Assembly: GCF_003115775.1 (NCBI RefSeq)
Contig: NZ_QEES01000002.1
Location: 2,418,001-2,482,000, forward strand
DNA: 64,000 bases
Direction of reading: 5' to 3'
DNA from: Cellulomonas sp. WB94
GTDB lineage: Bacteria; Actinomycetota; Actinomycetes; Actinomycetales; Cellulomonadaceae
Shown: positions 19,600-32,752 of the stretch, piece by piece
How the letters are laid out: every line of letters begins with the position of its first letter
How positions within the stretch are numbered: position 1 is the stretch's first letter
Notes under the pieces: generated by a model
Seen by the model: the letters and a program-made list of their open reading frames with translations, nothing else
Told to the model about the DNA's origin: nothing
Databases searched by the model: none
Position numbers and translations under genes: made by a program

Positions 19600-21255
19600 G
19601 TGCTCCAACGACTCATCGCCGCTGTGCTCGGCGTGCTCGGTCTCCTGGCCATCGGCCTCGGGGTCGCCTCGTCGACCGTGTGGCGGGGCGACGACATCCT
19701 GGTTGCGACGGCCTCGCCGGATGCGCACCTGGTGGTCGCGGACCCGGGGGTCCTCGAGCTCGCCGGCGACCCGGTCACGGTCACGGTGCACGCCGCGAAC
19801 GACACGCCCGTGGTGATCGCCGTCGGTCGTGACACCGACGTCGCCGGCTGGGTAGGCACGGATGCTCACGCCCAGGTCACCGGGTTGGCGGGCTGGCACG
19901 CTCTGCGGACCGAGGCCGTGGCCGCGCAGGCTCCGACCCCCGCTGCGTCGACCGGCACCGAGCCCGCCACAACCGAACCCGCCGCGACCGATCCCTCCGC
20001 GTCCGCGATGGCCGATGCCGCCGCCGGCGCCACCACAGCGGTCGCCGACCCGTCCGGCTCTGACCTGTGGGTCGCGCAGGCGACCGGCAACGGCACAGCA
20101 ACGCTCACGTGGAGTGCTCAGCCGGGCCGTTGGAGCCTGCTCGTCGCGAGCCTGGGCGAGCCGTCGCCGGTCATCGAGCTCGCGTGGCCGCGCACCGTCA
20201 CGACACCGTGGCTGTGGCCTGGCGTCGTCGGCGGCGCCCTTCTCCTCCTTGCTGGGCTGGGTCTCGCCTCGCGACTGTGGCTCCGTGCCCGACGCGGCCT
20301 GACGGAGCCCGAGTGGCACCCGGTGCTCACGGGCGCCATGCCGACCGTCGCGGTCTCCAGCCCCGGAGCGGGCGCGGTCTCGGTCGACGCGACGCAGACG
20401 GTCGTGCTCACGCGCCGGCAGATGCGCGAGGCGGAGGCGGCCATCGGCGCGGCCACGCGCCGACGCAGCCGCGGGGCCGACGCCCCCGCGACCGGGGCGC
20501 AGCCGCTGCTGATCCCCGGAGCGGGACGTGAGACCCCGCGCGAGGCTCCAGCTGGGGTGGACGACGCTCGTCCTCCCGTGGCGACCGGCCCGGCGCCCGC
20601 CGACGCTCCGGCACGGGAGGAAGGTCCAGTACCGGCGGACGTCCACGCCGCCGCGCACCGCGACGCAGGACGAGGCGCGAACGTCCCTCGTGGCGGACGT
20701 GAGCCCGACATCTCTGCGGCCGCCACGTCGACGCCGCCGGTCGACGACTCGCGCACTCGACGCGGTCAGCCGTCCGCCGCGCCGATGCCCCCGCACGCCG
20801 CGCCGCCGGACGTGCTCTCAGGTCAGACGTCCTCGACGGCCGCCCTGCCGAGCTACTTCCGGCGTGCGGCCGTCCCGGGTGCCGCGCGGGCCGCGGCCGG
20901 CACCCCGGTCGCACCGGGCGGCTGGGTACCTGGCGGTGCGCAGGGTCAGTCGCCGTCGCAGCACCCCGCTGCTGGTCCTGGCGTCGCTCTTCCCACCTCG
21001 GCTCAGGACGCCGCACGGTCGGACGCCGCACGGCCGGACGCCGACGTGGCTGGCAGGTCGCGCCGGACACCCGCGCTGCGCCCGACGTGGTCTGCAGGCA
21101 AGCCCGTGATCCCCGACGAGCCGACGGACGAGCCATCGGGTGAACCGCCCAGCGCGCGCGCCGATGCCTGGCGCCGCGCATGGGGCTTTCCCGGGCATGA
21201 CGCCGGGGGAGCAGATGACGCCGCAGGAGCCACCGACGAGGGGACGCACCGATGA
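19600..21255 (+). CDS. Membrane protein with extracellular domain and Pro/Ala-rich tail
   Basis: A 551-residue protein of unknown function. A hydrophobic segment at residues 5-25 (signal anchor) precedes an extracellular beta-rich domain of about 180 residues with an Ala/Thr/Pro linker. A second membrane helix follows at about 205-225 (PGVVGGALLLLAGLGLASRL). The remaining 320 residues are low-complexity and presumably cytoplasmic. The GTG at 19600 is chosen because GAGAGGA sits just upstream and it gives a good signal anchor; a TATCCT box at 19566 may be the -10. It overlaps the next gene (ATGA). Confidence 0.75.
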   Translation: MLQRLIAAVLGVLGLLAIGLGVASSTVWRGDDILVATASPDAHLVVADPGVLELAGDPVTVTVHAANDTPVVIAVGRDTDVAGWVGTDAHAQVTGLAGWHALRTEAVAAQAPTPAASTGTEPATTEPAATDPSASAMADAAAGATTAVADPSGSDLWVAQATGNGTATLTWSAQPGRWSLLVASLGEPSPVIELAWPRTVTTPWLWPGVVGGALLLLAGLGLASRLWLRARRGLTEPEWHPVLTGAMPTVAVSSPGAGAVSVDATQTVVLTRRQMREAEAAIGAATRRRSRGADAPATGAQPLLIPGAGRETPREAPAGVDDARPPVATGPAPADAPAREEGPVPADVHAAAHRDAGRGANVPRGGREPDISAAATSTPPVDDSRTRRGQPSAAPMPPHAAPPDVLSGQTSSTAALPSYFRRAAVPGAARAAAGTPVAPGGWVPGGAQGQSPSQHPAAGPGVALPTSAQDAARSDAARPDADVAGRSRRTPALRPTWSAGKPVIPDEPTDEPSGEPPSARADAWRRAWGFPGHDAGGADDAAGATDEGTHR

Positions 21256-22253
21256 GGGCCGGGCTTCGCCACGTCGCGCGAGTGACAGTGACTGCTGCAC
21301 TCGCGCTGTCGCTCGGTGCATGTGCCGCATCGCTGCCGCAGCCCGAGCCCGCTGCGGCGCCTGCGGTCGCGCTGCCGGTGCTGAGCGTCGCCCAGTCGGA
21401 GGGTGTCCTGTCGCGGATCAGCGAGGTGCTCGCGGCTGCCGACGCCACGCTCGACCCGGCGGGCCTCCCCGAACGGCTGATCGGGCCGGCGCTCGCGATC
21501 CGGACCGCTGAGTACGTGCGCGCGACGGCGACCGCCGGTGCCAAGCCGCCGACCGTGCTGCCCACCCAGGCCCAGACTCTCGTGGTGCCGGACACCACGA
21601 CCTGGCCGCGGACCGAGCTCGTGGTCACCGAGCAGCCGGACGACCTCCAGGCACCCCGTCTCCTCGTGCTCACGCAGGCGACCGCGCGCGACCCGTACCG
21701 GCTGTGGGGCTGGGCGCGTCTCGGTGCCGGCGTGAAGATGCCGGCGACCGCAGACACGGCCCACGGCAGCGCACCGGTCGCGATGGATGCCACCGGCCTC
21801 CTGCTCAGCCCGGCCGAGACGCTCGCGCAGTACGCCGACGTCCTTGCCAACGGTGATGCCTCGACGTTCGCCAGCGCCTTCCCCGCCGACTTCTTCCGCA
21901 CGTACATCGAGACCAGGCGGGCGGCGTACTCCGAGAGCCTCAAGGCGGTCGCGACGGTCACCGAGACCTACACGCCCGTCGACGGCGGCATCGTCGCTCT
22001 TGCGACCGCCGATGGCGGGGCCATCGTCGTGGGGGCCGTGACGACCCAGACGACGATCGCGGTCGCGCAGGGCAGCGTCGCGCTCGACGACCCGTTCGAG
22101 GCGGCGCTGGCCGGTCGAGCGAGCGTCACGAAGAGCTCGGTGCGGACCTGGACCGACGTCGTCGCGTTCTACGTGCCGCCGGCGGGCTCGACGACCACGC
22201 AGATCCAGGTGCTCGCAGCGGAGCACTCTCTGACCTCCGTCACCGGCGAGTGA
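21252..22253 (+). CDS. Putative lipoprotein
   Basis: A 333-residue protein with a clear lipoprotein signal ending in LGAC near residue 25. The mature part has no motif I recognise; it is soluble, with a mixed alpha/beta look and an Ala-rich start. The ATG overlaps the stop of the upstream membrane protein by four bases, and the thioredoxin-like gene follows after 28 bases. The three genes therefore form one unit, perhaps linked to envelope protein handling, but this is inference. Confidence 0.78.
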   Translation: MRAGLRHVARVTVTAALALSLGACAASLPQPEPAAAPAVALPVLSVAQSEGVLSRISEVLAAADATLDPAGLPERLIGPALAIRTAEYVRATATAGAKPPTVLPTQAQTLVVPDTTTWPRTELVVTEQPDDLQAPRLLVLTQATARDPYRLWGWARLGAGVKMPATADTAHGSAPVAMDATGLLLSPAETLAQYADVLANGDASTFASAFPADFFRTYIETRRAAYSESLKAVATVTETYTPVDGGIVALATADGGAIVVGAVTTQTTIAVAQGSVALDDPFEAALAGRASVTKSSVRTWTDVVAFYVPPAGSTTTQIQVLAAEHSLTSVTGE

Positions 22254-22281
22254 CGAACCGCTACACGCAGGAGTCGCAACG

Positions 22282-23232
22282 ATGAGTCAGCCCCCCGTCA
22301 ACACCCCGCGCCTCGACGTCCGTGGTGCAGTCGATCTCGCTGCGCTCACGCGTCCGGCCACACCGCCGCCGGGAAGCCCGGGCGGACTGGCCGTGGCTGG
22401 CGCGTACGTCGTCGACGTCGATGAGGCAGGTTTCGGTGCGCTGGTCGAGAGCTCGACCGAGCACCCGGTCGTGGTGCTGCTGTGGGCGTCCTGGAGCGAG
22501 GTCAGCATCGCGCTCGCGCGTGACCTCGGCACCCTTGCCGACGACTTCGCCGGCAAGTTCGTGCTCGCCCGCATCGACGCCGAGGCCAACCCGCAGGTCG
22601 CGGCCGCGTTCCAGGTGTCGGTGCAGGCTGTGCCGGCCGTCGTCGCGGTGATCGCGGGTCAGCCGCTGCCGCTGTTCCAGGGACAGCACCCCCTCGAGCA
22701 GGTGCGCGGCGTGCTCGACCAGGTCATCGCTGCGGCGACAGCCAACGGTGTGACCGGGACCGTCGGCGCATCCGCGCAGACCAGCGAGGAGCCGCCGACG
22801 GAACCGGAGGAGCCGCCGCTCCCGCCGCTGCACCAGGCCGCGTTCGACGCGATCGAACGGGACGACCTGGCAGGAGCAGCGGACGCGTATGCCCAGGCCC
22901 TCCGTGAGAACCCGCGCGACGGGATGGCCCGCGCGGGTCTGGCCCAGGTCAACCTTCTGGTGCGGACGACCGATGCCGATCTGCCTGCTGCTCGAGCTGC
23001 AGCAGCGGCGGACCCGCGCGACGTCGATGCGCAGCTGCTCGTCGCGGACCTCGATGTGCTCGGCGGGAACGTCGACGACGCGTTCACCCGCCTCATCGAC
23101 CTGGTGCGCGCAACAGCCGGGGAGGAGCGCGAGGCCGTCCGCCTCCGGCTGATCGACCTGTTCGAGGTCGTCGGCAGCGACGACCCGCGGGTCGGGCCGG
23201 CTCGTCGGGCTCTGGCCAGCGCGCTCTACTGA
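22282..23232 (+). CDS. Thioredoxin-fold/TPR protein, CnoX (YbbN)-like, no active-site cysteines
   Basis: A 316-residue protein with two parts. Residues about 45-155 have a thioredoxin fold with VVVLLWASWSEVS where thioredoxin has WCGPC, so it cannot act as a thiol reductase. From about 185 onward there are TPR-type helical pairs (AADAYAQALRENPRDGMARAGLAQ). This is the plan of the chaperedoxin CnoX/YbbN, which holds unfolding proteins for GroEL or DnaK. GGAG precedes the ATG. It ends the three-gene unit just upstream of the rRNA promoters. Confidence 0.85.
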   Translation: MSQPPVNTPRLDVRGAVDLAALTRPATPPPGSPGGLAVAGAYVVDVDEAGFGALVESSTEHPVVVLLWASWSEVSIALARDLGTLADDFAGKFVLARIDAEANPQVAAAFQVSVQAVPAVVAVIAGQPLPLFQGQHPLEQVRGVLDQVIAAATANGVTGTVGASAQTSEEPPTEPEEPPLPPLHQAAFDAIERDDLAGAADAYAQALRENPRDGMARAGLAQVNLLVRTTDADLPAARAAAAADPRDVDAQLLVADLDVLGGNVDDAFTRLIDLVRATAGEEREAVRLRLIDLFEVVGSDDPRVGPARRALASALY

Positions 23233-23308
23233 GCGCACCGATGCCCGAATCCTGGGTATCTGCGCTGGTCAGGGTCCATGCGCGTGATCGGCGTCACGTC
23301 GAAGCGAT

Positions 23309-23338
23309 TTGACGGTTCACCGGAGCGCTGCGTAGTGT
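23309..23338 (+). promoter_or_regulatory. rRNA operon promoter P1
   Basis: TTGACG (23309-23314) and TAGTGT (23333-23338) are separated by 18 bases. It lies about 500 bases upstream of the 16S gene, within a 606-base leader (23233-23838) that holds no protein gene. Confidence 0.65.
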
Positions 23339-23517
23339 TCACGTTGTCGCCCGGCAGGGAGGAACGGACACCGAGAAGGACCAGAGATGGTCCGCAGCGG
23401 TGGCTGGTCCCGGAGGGCGACCACCCCCGGCTCAACACAGATGGCGGCTCTGTCGCCACGACGCTGTTGTGTCCGGGAGGAGATGGTACCCCCGCAGCGA
23501 GCTCGGAAACGAGCAAG

Positions 23518-23546
23518 TTGACGGAGGGAGTCCACTCCGCTAAGTT
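23518..23546 (+). promoter_or_regulatory. rRNA operon promoter P2
   Basis: TTGACG (23518-23523) and TAAGTT (23541-23546) with a 17-base spacer form a near-consensus promoter about 290 bases before 16S. Tandem promoters are usual for rRNA operons. Confidence 0.75.
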
Positions 23547-23600
23547 AGAACGGTTGCCTCCGGGCGGGTCGAAGGGCCTTGCGGGATGCGCGTCTGTTCC

Positions 23601-23617
23601 TTGAGAACTCAACAGTG
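23601..23617 (+). promoter_or_regulatory. boxA-type antitermination site in the 16S leader
   Basis: TTGAGAACTCAACAGTG follows P2 and matches the actinobacterial boxA context. A related copy, CTTGAGAACTGCACAGTG, lies in the 16S-23S spacer at 25777-25794. These sites load Nus factors so that RNA polymerase reads through the structured rRNA. Confidence 0.7.
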
Positions 23618-23838
23618 TGCCAAGTAGTCGATGCCAAGATGGTTCATCGTCGTGTGGTTCTTGTCCCGTTCGGGGTGGGGGTTGCGTGGTGGTGGGTCTT
23701 GGTTGACTGAGGGATCTCTCCTGCCTCCGTGGGAGGGTTCCTCTACAGCCGAATTAACTGGTCCTGCCCTTTGGGGGTGGGGTCGTTTCGTGTGTCGGTT
23801 GCTCTGCCGCTTTGGTGGTGGGGTGCCATGTAGACATC

Positions 23839-28930
<5,092 letters not shown>

Positions 28931-29007
28931 ACCAACTTGTGTGCTACGCGTCCACTGTGCGGTTCCCGAGATACGAACGGGAACACCCGATTTCATATCT
29001 CCATAGA

Positions 29008-29125
29008 GTTACGGCGGTCATAGCGAGGGGGAAACGCCCGGTCCCATTCCGAACCCGGAAGCTAAGCCCCTCAGCGCCGATGGTACTGCACTCGCCAGGG
29101 TGTGGGAGAGTAGGTCGCCGCCGGA
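29008..29125 (+). rRNA. rrf: 5S ribosomal RNA
   Basis: About 118 bases. GTTACGGCGGTCATAGCG at the 5' end pairs with the terminal CGCCGCCGGAC region, and CCCATTCCGAACCCGGAAGC is the conserved loop. It follows the 23S gene by 77 bases and completes the operon. Confidence 0.97.
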
Positions 29126-29133
29126 CATCATTC

Positions 29134-29167
29134 AGAAAGAGCCACCCCGCAAGGGGTGGCTCTTTCT
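29134..29167 (+). terminator. Strong intrinsic terminator of the rRNA operon
   Basis: A perfect 15-base-pair stem (29134-29148 with 29153-29167) with a GCAA tetraloop, rich in T at its 3' side (CTCTTTCTG followed by TTTG). It begins nine bases after 5S. Confidence 0.95.
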
Positions 29168-29609
29168 GTTTGTTCAACCCCGCTGACTGCCCATCTGCGC
29201 GCAGACTTCACCGTTCACGTTCACCGTTCAGCGTTGTCGTCGCTCGGCCGAGCTCGATGGCGCGTCCGAGCCAGCTTGCGCTGGTCGAGTCTGCGTGACG
29301 GTCGAGTCTGCGTGACGGTCGAGTCTGCGTGACGGTCGAGTCGGCGACGAGGGTTGCGCGCGTTTGGCTCGCCACGCCCGTCGGTCCGTCGGAGATGATG
29401 GCTCGGCTGACGCAGTTCTGTGCAGGCGCGGCTGTTTCCACTGATGGGGGAGCCGGCCGGGCACTGGCGTTACCGAGAATGGCACGCGTTCGTCGCTGGT
29501 GATGATCGCCTCGGTCACGACCGGGGTTGTGGGTAGTGCGCGACCTGGATGGACGTGCTGGCGCCAGCGGGGATTGCGCGGGGAGCTACTCGGCGATGAG
29601 TGCGGGGAC
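29168..29609. other. 442-base non-coding stretch after the rRNA operon
   Basis: No open frame here has convincing codon bias or family similarity. The stretch holds the 17-base tandem repeats at 29283-29342. Near its right end, in frame after the glgB stop, there is a seven-codon extension ending in a second stop at 29586-29588. Confidence 0.6.
29283..29342. repeat. 17-base tandem repeat, 3.5 copies
   Basis: GGTCGAGTCTGCGTGAC is repeated exactly at 29283-29299, 29300-29316 and 29317-29333, then nine bases of a fourth copy. No coding function is apparent. Confidence 0.95.
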
Positions 29610-31784
29610 CTATTCGGGGATCAGGTAGAGACCGCTCAACGGGGGGATGGTCAGGACTGCCGAGAACGGTCGTCCGTGATGCGGAGTGGCATCGGCGTGG
29701 ACAGCACCCATGTTGCCGACCCCGGACCCGCCGTAGTCGCGCGCATCGGTGTTGAGCGCCTCGATCCAGCTCCCGCCGTGAGGCAGGGCGAGCCGATAGC
29801 CCTCGTGAGGGACGCCGGCGAAGTTGATGACGACCGCGACGGTCCCACCGTTGGAGTCGTGTCGGAGGTACGCGAGCACGTTGTGGTCGGCGTCTCCGGA
29901 GTCGATCCACTCGAAGCCTGCCGGGTCATGGTCGAGCTCCCAGAGGGCGGGGACCGCGCGGTACAGGCGGTTCAGGTCCCTCACGACGCTCTGGACGCCT
30001 CGGTGCGGCTCGTGGTCGAGGAGGTACCAGTCGAGGCTCGTGGACTCGGCCCACTCGGTGCCCTGACCGAGCTCGCAGCCCATGAAGAGCAGCTGCTTGC
30101 CGGGGTGGGACCACTGGTAGGCGAGCAGGGAGCGGACGCCCGCGAGCTGCTGCCAGTCATCGCCGGGCATCTTGCGCAGGAGTGAACCCTTGCCGTGGAC
30201 GACCTCGTCGTGGCTGATCGGCAGGATGAACCGCTCGGAGTACGCGTAGACCATCGAGAACGTTGCCTCGTGGTGGTGGTAGCGGCGGTTGATGGGCGCC
30301 TCGGCGACGTAGCGGAGCGTGTCGTTCATCCACCCCATGTTCCACTTGAGGCCGTAGCCCAGACCGCCGACGTCCGTCGGGCTCGTGACGCCAGGGAATG
30401 CGGTGGACTCCTCGGCGATCATCATCACGCCGGGGGTCCTCCGGTAGGCGGTCGCGTTGGCCTCCTGCATGAAGGCGATCGCCTCGAGGTTCTCGCGGCC
30501 CCCGAACACGTTGGGGTGCCACTCGCCGGGCTGGCGCGAGTAGTCGAGGTAGAGCATCGAGGCGACGGCGTCGACGCGCAGGCCGTCGACGTGGAACTCC
30601 TCGAGCCAGTACGTCGCGTTCGCGACGAGGAAGTTGCGGACCTCGGCGCGGCCGAAGTTGAAGATGAGCGTGCCCCAGTCGGGCTGCTCGCCGCGCAGGG
30701 GGTCCGGGTGCTCGTAGAGCGGCGTGCCGTCGAACTTGGCGAGCGCCCACTCGTCCTTGGGGAAGTGCGCGGGGACCCAGTCCAGGAGGACGCCGATGCC
30801 CGCCGCGTGGAGCGTGTCGACGAGGAAACGGAAGTCGTCGGGGTGGCCGAACCGAGACGTCGGCGCGTAGTACGAGGAGACCTGGTAGCCCCACGACCCG
30901 CCGAACGGGTGCTCCGAGACGGGCATGAGCTCGACGTGCGTGAAGCCGAGATCGACGACGTAGTCGGTGAGCTGGGTCGCGAGGTCGCGGTAGGACAGGC
31001 CCTGACGCCACGACCCGAGGTGGACCTCGTAGATGCTCAGGGGTCCGGTGTGCGGGTCGCTGCTGGACCGCGTCGCGATCCACTCGGCGTCGGACCACGC
31101 GAAGTGCGACTCGACGACGACGGAGGCCGTCGCGGGCGGTACCTCGGTGCCCTTGGCGAGCGGGTCCGCCTTCTGGCGCCAGGAGCCGTCGCGGCCGAGG
31201 ATCTCGAACTTGTAGCGCGTGCCCGCCCCGACCCCGGGGACGAAGAGCTCCCAGACCCCGCTGTCACCGAGGGAACGCATCGCGTGCGTGGAGCCCTGCC
31301 AGTGGTTGAAGTCGCCGATGACGCGGATCGCGCGGGCGTTGGGCGCCCAGACCGCGAACGCCGTCCCCGAGACGTCTCCCAGCGGGCTGGGGTAGGTGTG
31401 GGTGTTCGCGCCGAGGACGGTCCACAGCTCCTCGTGCCGGCCCTCGCGGACGAGGTGGCGGTCCAGCTCACCGACCGTCGGCAGGAATCGGTACGGGTCG
31501 TCGACACGCGTGGTCAGGCTGTCGTAGGTGACGTCGATCCGATAGTCGGGAACTGAGGTGACGGCGAGGACCGCGACCCAGATGCCGTCCTGCTCGTGCG
31601 TCGCAGCGACCTGCTGGTCCGCCGTCACGACGACGACCGCGTCGGCCAGGGGCCGCAGGGTGCGGATGGTGACGGACGACTCGCCGACGTGTGGCCCCAG
31701 CACGGAGTGCGGTGCGTGGGAGGTCCCGTGGGCGACGGCGCGGAGATCGTGCGGTTCGACGGCAACGGCCGCGTGGCGGGTCAT
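29610..31784 (-). CDS. glgB: 1,4-alpha-glucan branching enzyme
   Basis: A 724-residue GH13 branching enzyme that makes alpha-1,6 branches in glycogen or in GlgE-made glucan. Order: N-terminal CBM48-like domain ([18 protein letters not shown]), the (beta/alpha)8 domain, and a C-terminal beta domain. The nucleophile is D405 in [11 protein letters not shown] and the acid is E458 in MMIAEEST, exactly the E. coli GlgB positions. It starts 69 bases after the LacI-like gene on the same strand. It is cut off from glgE-treS-mak by the mannan locus, whereas in Streptomyces these four genes form one operon. Confidence 0.96.
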   Translation of the reverse strand: MTRHAAVAVEPHDLRAVAHGTSHAPHSVLGPHVGESSVTIRTLRPLADAVVVVTADQQVAATHEQDGIWVAVLAVTSVPDYRIDVTYDSLTTRVDDPYRFLPTVGELDRHLVREGRHEELWTVLGANTHTYPSPLGDVSGTAFAVWAPNARAIRVIGDFNHWQGSTHAMRSLGDSGVWELFVPGVGAGTRYKFEILGRDGSWRQKADPLAKGTEVPPATASVVVESHFAWSDAEWIATRSSSDPHTGPLSIYEVHLGSWRQGLSYRDLATQLTDYVVDLGFTHVELMPVSEHPFGGSWGYQVSSYYAPTSRFGHPDDFRFLVDTLHAAGIGVLLDWVPAHFPKDEWALAKFDGTPLYEHPDPLRGEQPDWGTLIFNFGRAEVRNFLVANATYWLEEFHVDGLRVDAVASMLYLDYSRQPGEWHPNVFGGRENLEAIAFMQEANATAYRRTPGVMMIAEESTAFPGVTSPTDVGGLGYGLKWNMGWMNDTLRYVAEAPINRRYHHHEATFSMVYAYSERFILPISHDEVVHGKGSLLRKMPGDDWQQLAGVRSLLAYQWSHPGKQLLFMGCELGQGTEWAESTSLDWYLLDHEPHRGVQSVVRDLNRLYRAVPALWELDHDPAGFEWIDSGDADHNVLAYLRHDSNGGTVAVVINFAGVPHEGYRLALPHGGSWIEALNTDARDYGGSGVGNMGAVHADATPHHGRPFSAVLTIPPLSGLYLIPE

Positions 31785-31853
31785 TCCCCTACCCTGCCAC
31801 CGACGGTGCCGCGGTGCACCGAGACGCGACCGGAAACCCGCGAACGCCTCAGG

Positions 31854-32699
31854 TCACGGCGCTGCGGGAGCCGTGGAGCCGCGGGCGATGAGTCGCGGGA
31901 GCGGAGCCATGTGGGACGTGACCGGCCCGCCGGCGAGCAGGTTCAGCACGCAGTCGGCGACCTGCATCCCCATGGCGTGCACGTCGATGCTCATGGCCGA
32001 CAACGGTGGGTGGGCCAGTCGGCACAGCGCCGAGTCGTCCCAGGCCAGCAGCGAGAGCCGCTCCGGGACGGGGACGCCCATCTCGGAGGCGACCCCGAGC
32101 CCCGCGAGGGCCATGACGTCGTTGTCGTAGATGATCGCCGAGGGCGCTCCCCGCCGGCCGAGGAGGGCGCGGGTGGCGCGCGTGCCGGACGCCTCGGAGT
32201 AGTCGCCCTCGATGACGGTGCCCTGGGCGCCATGGCGCTCGCACTCGGCGACGAACGCCTCGGTGCGGGCCTGGGTGTGGAAGAGCGTCTGCGGGCCGCT
32301 CACTCGGGCGAGGTGGAGGTGCCCCAGCGAGAGGAGGTGGGAGAGGGCGTCGCGCATCGCCTGGGCGTTGTCGATGCCGACGTTCGAGAATGGCAGGTCG
32401 CGACGCGGTCCGCCGAGGACGACCGTCGGGATGGCGAGCTCGCGCAGGACGTCGATCCGAGGGTCGTCGGTCAGAAGGTTGACGAGCACGACGGCGTCGA
32501 CCATCTGTCCTTGGCCCCACCGGCGATAGGCGCGGATCTCGGCCTCGTGGTCGGGGACGACGTGCAGGAGCAGGGAGCGTCCCTCACCCGCGAGGGTCTC
32601 CTCGATGCCGGCGATGAGCTCCCCGAAGAACGGTTCGAGACCGAGCATCCGCGCCGGGCGCGCGAGGACGAGCCCGACGGCATCTGCTCTGCTGGTCAC
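31854..32699 (-). CDS. LacI-family sensor-domain protein lacking a DNA-binding domain
   Basis: A 281-residue protein that aligns with LacI/PurR from the point where the sugar-binding domain begins (ADAVGLVLARPARMLG) to the C-terminus. The usual 55-60 residue helix-turn-helix and hinge are missing. There is no room for them: the mannosidase gene ends 53 bases upstream and no frame there encodes such a domain. The GTG at 32699 has no ribosome site, but TAGGCT at 32707-32712 sits seven bases before it, so it is probably translated from a leaderless message. It could be a ligand-binding cofactor or a decayed regulator. Confidence 0.75.
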   Translation of the reverse strand: MTSRADAVGLVLARPARMLGLEPFFGELIAGIEETLAGEGRSLLLHVVPDHEAEIRAYRRWGQGQMVDAVVLVNLLTDDPRIDVLRELAIPTVVLGGPRRDLPFSNVGIDNAQAMRDALSHLLSLGHLHLARVSGPQTLFHTQARTEAFVAECERHGAQGTVIEGDYSEASGTRATRALLGRRGAPSAIIYDNDVMALAGLGVASEMGVPVPERLSLLAWDDSALCRLAHPPLSAMSIDVHAMGMQVADCVLNLLAGGPVTSHMAPLPRLIARGSTAPAAP

Positions 32700-32706
32700 G
32701 CCGGCC

Positions 32707-32712
32707 AGCCTA
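32707..32712 (-). promoter_or_regulatory. -10 box for the HTH-less LacI-like gene
   Basis: TAGGCT on the minus strand ends seven bases before the GTG at 32699, the spacing expected when transcription starts at the start codon. No clear -35 is seen. Confidence 0.5.
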
Positions 32713-32752
32713 GCCGTGCGGCCACCGGGGGCCCGGGCACCGCGCGGCCCCC

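Noticed and set aside
23294-23314. GTCGAAGCGATTTGACG upstream of the rRNA promoter, resembling the LacI operator
   Set aside because: Only one half matches well, and it overlaps the -35 of P1. Sugar control of rRNA is implausible, so chance similarity is preferred.
29283-29342. CRISPR array
   Set aside because: The 17-base units are directly adjacent with no unique spacers and no cas genes nearby; it is a simple tandem repeat.
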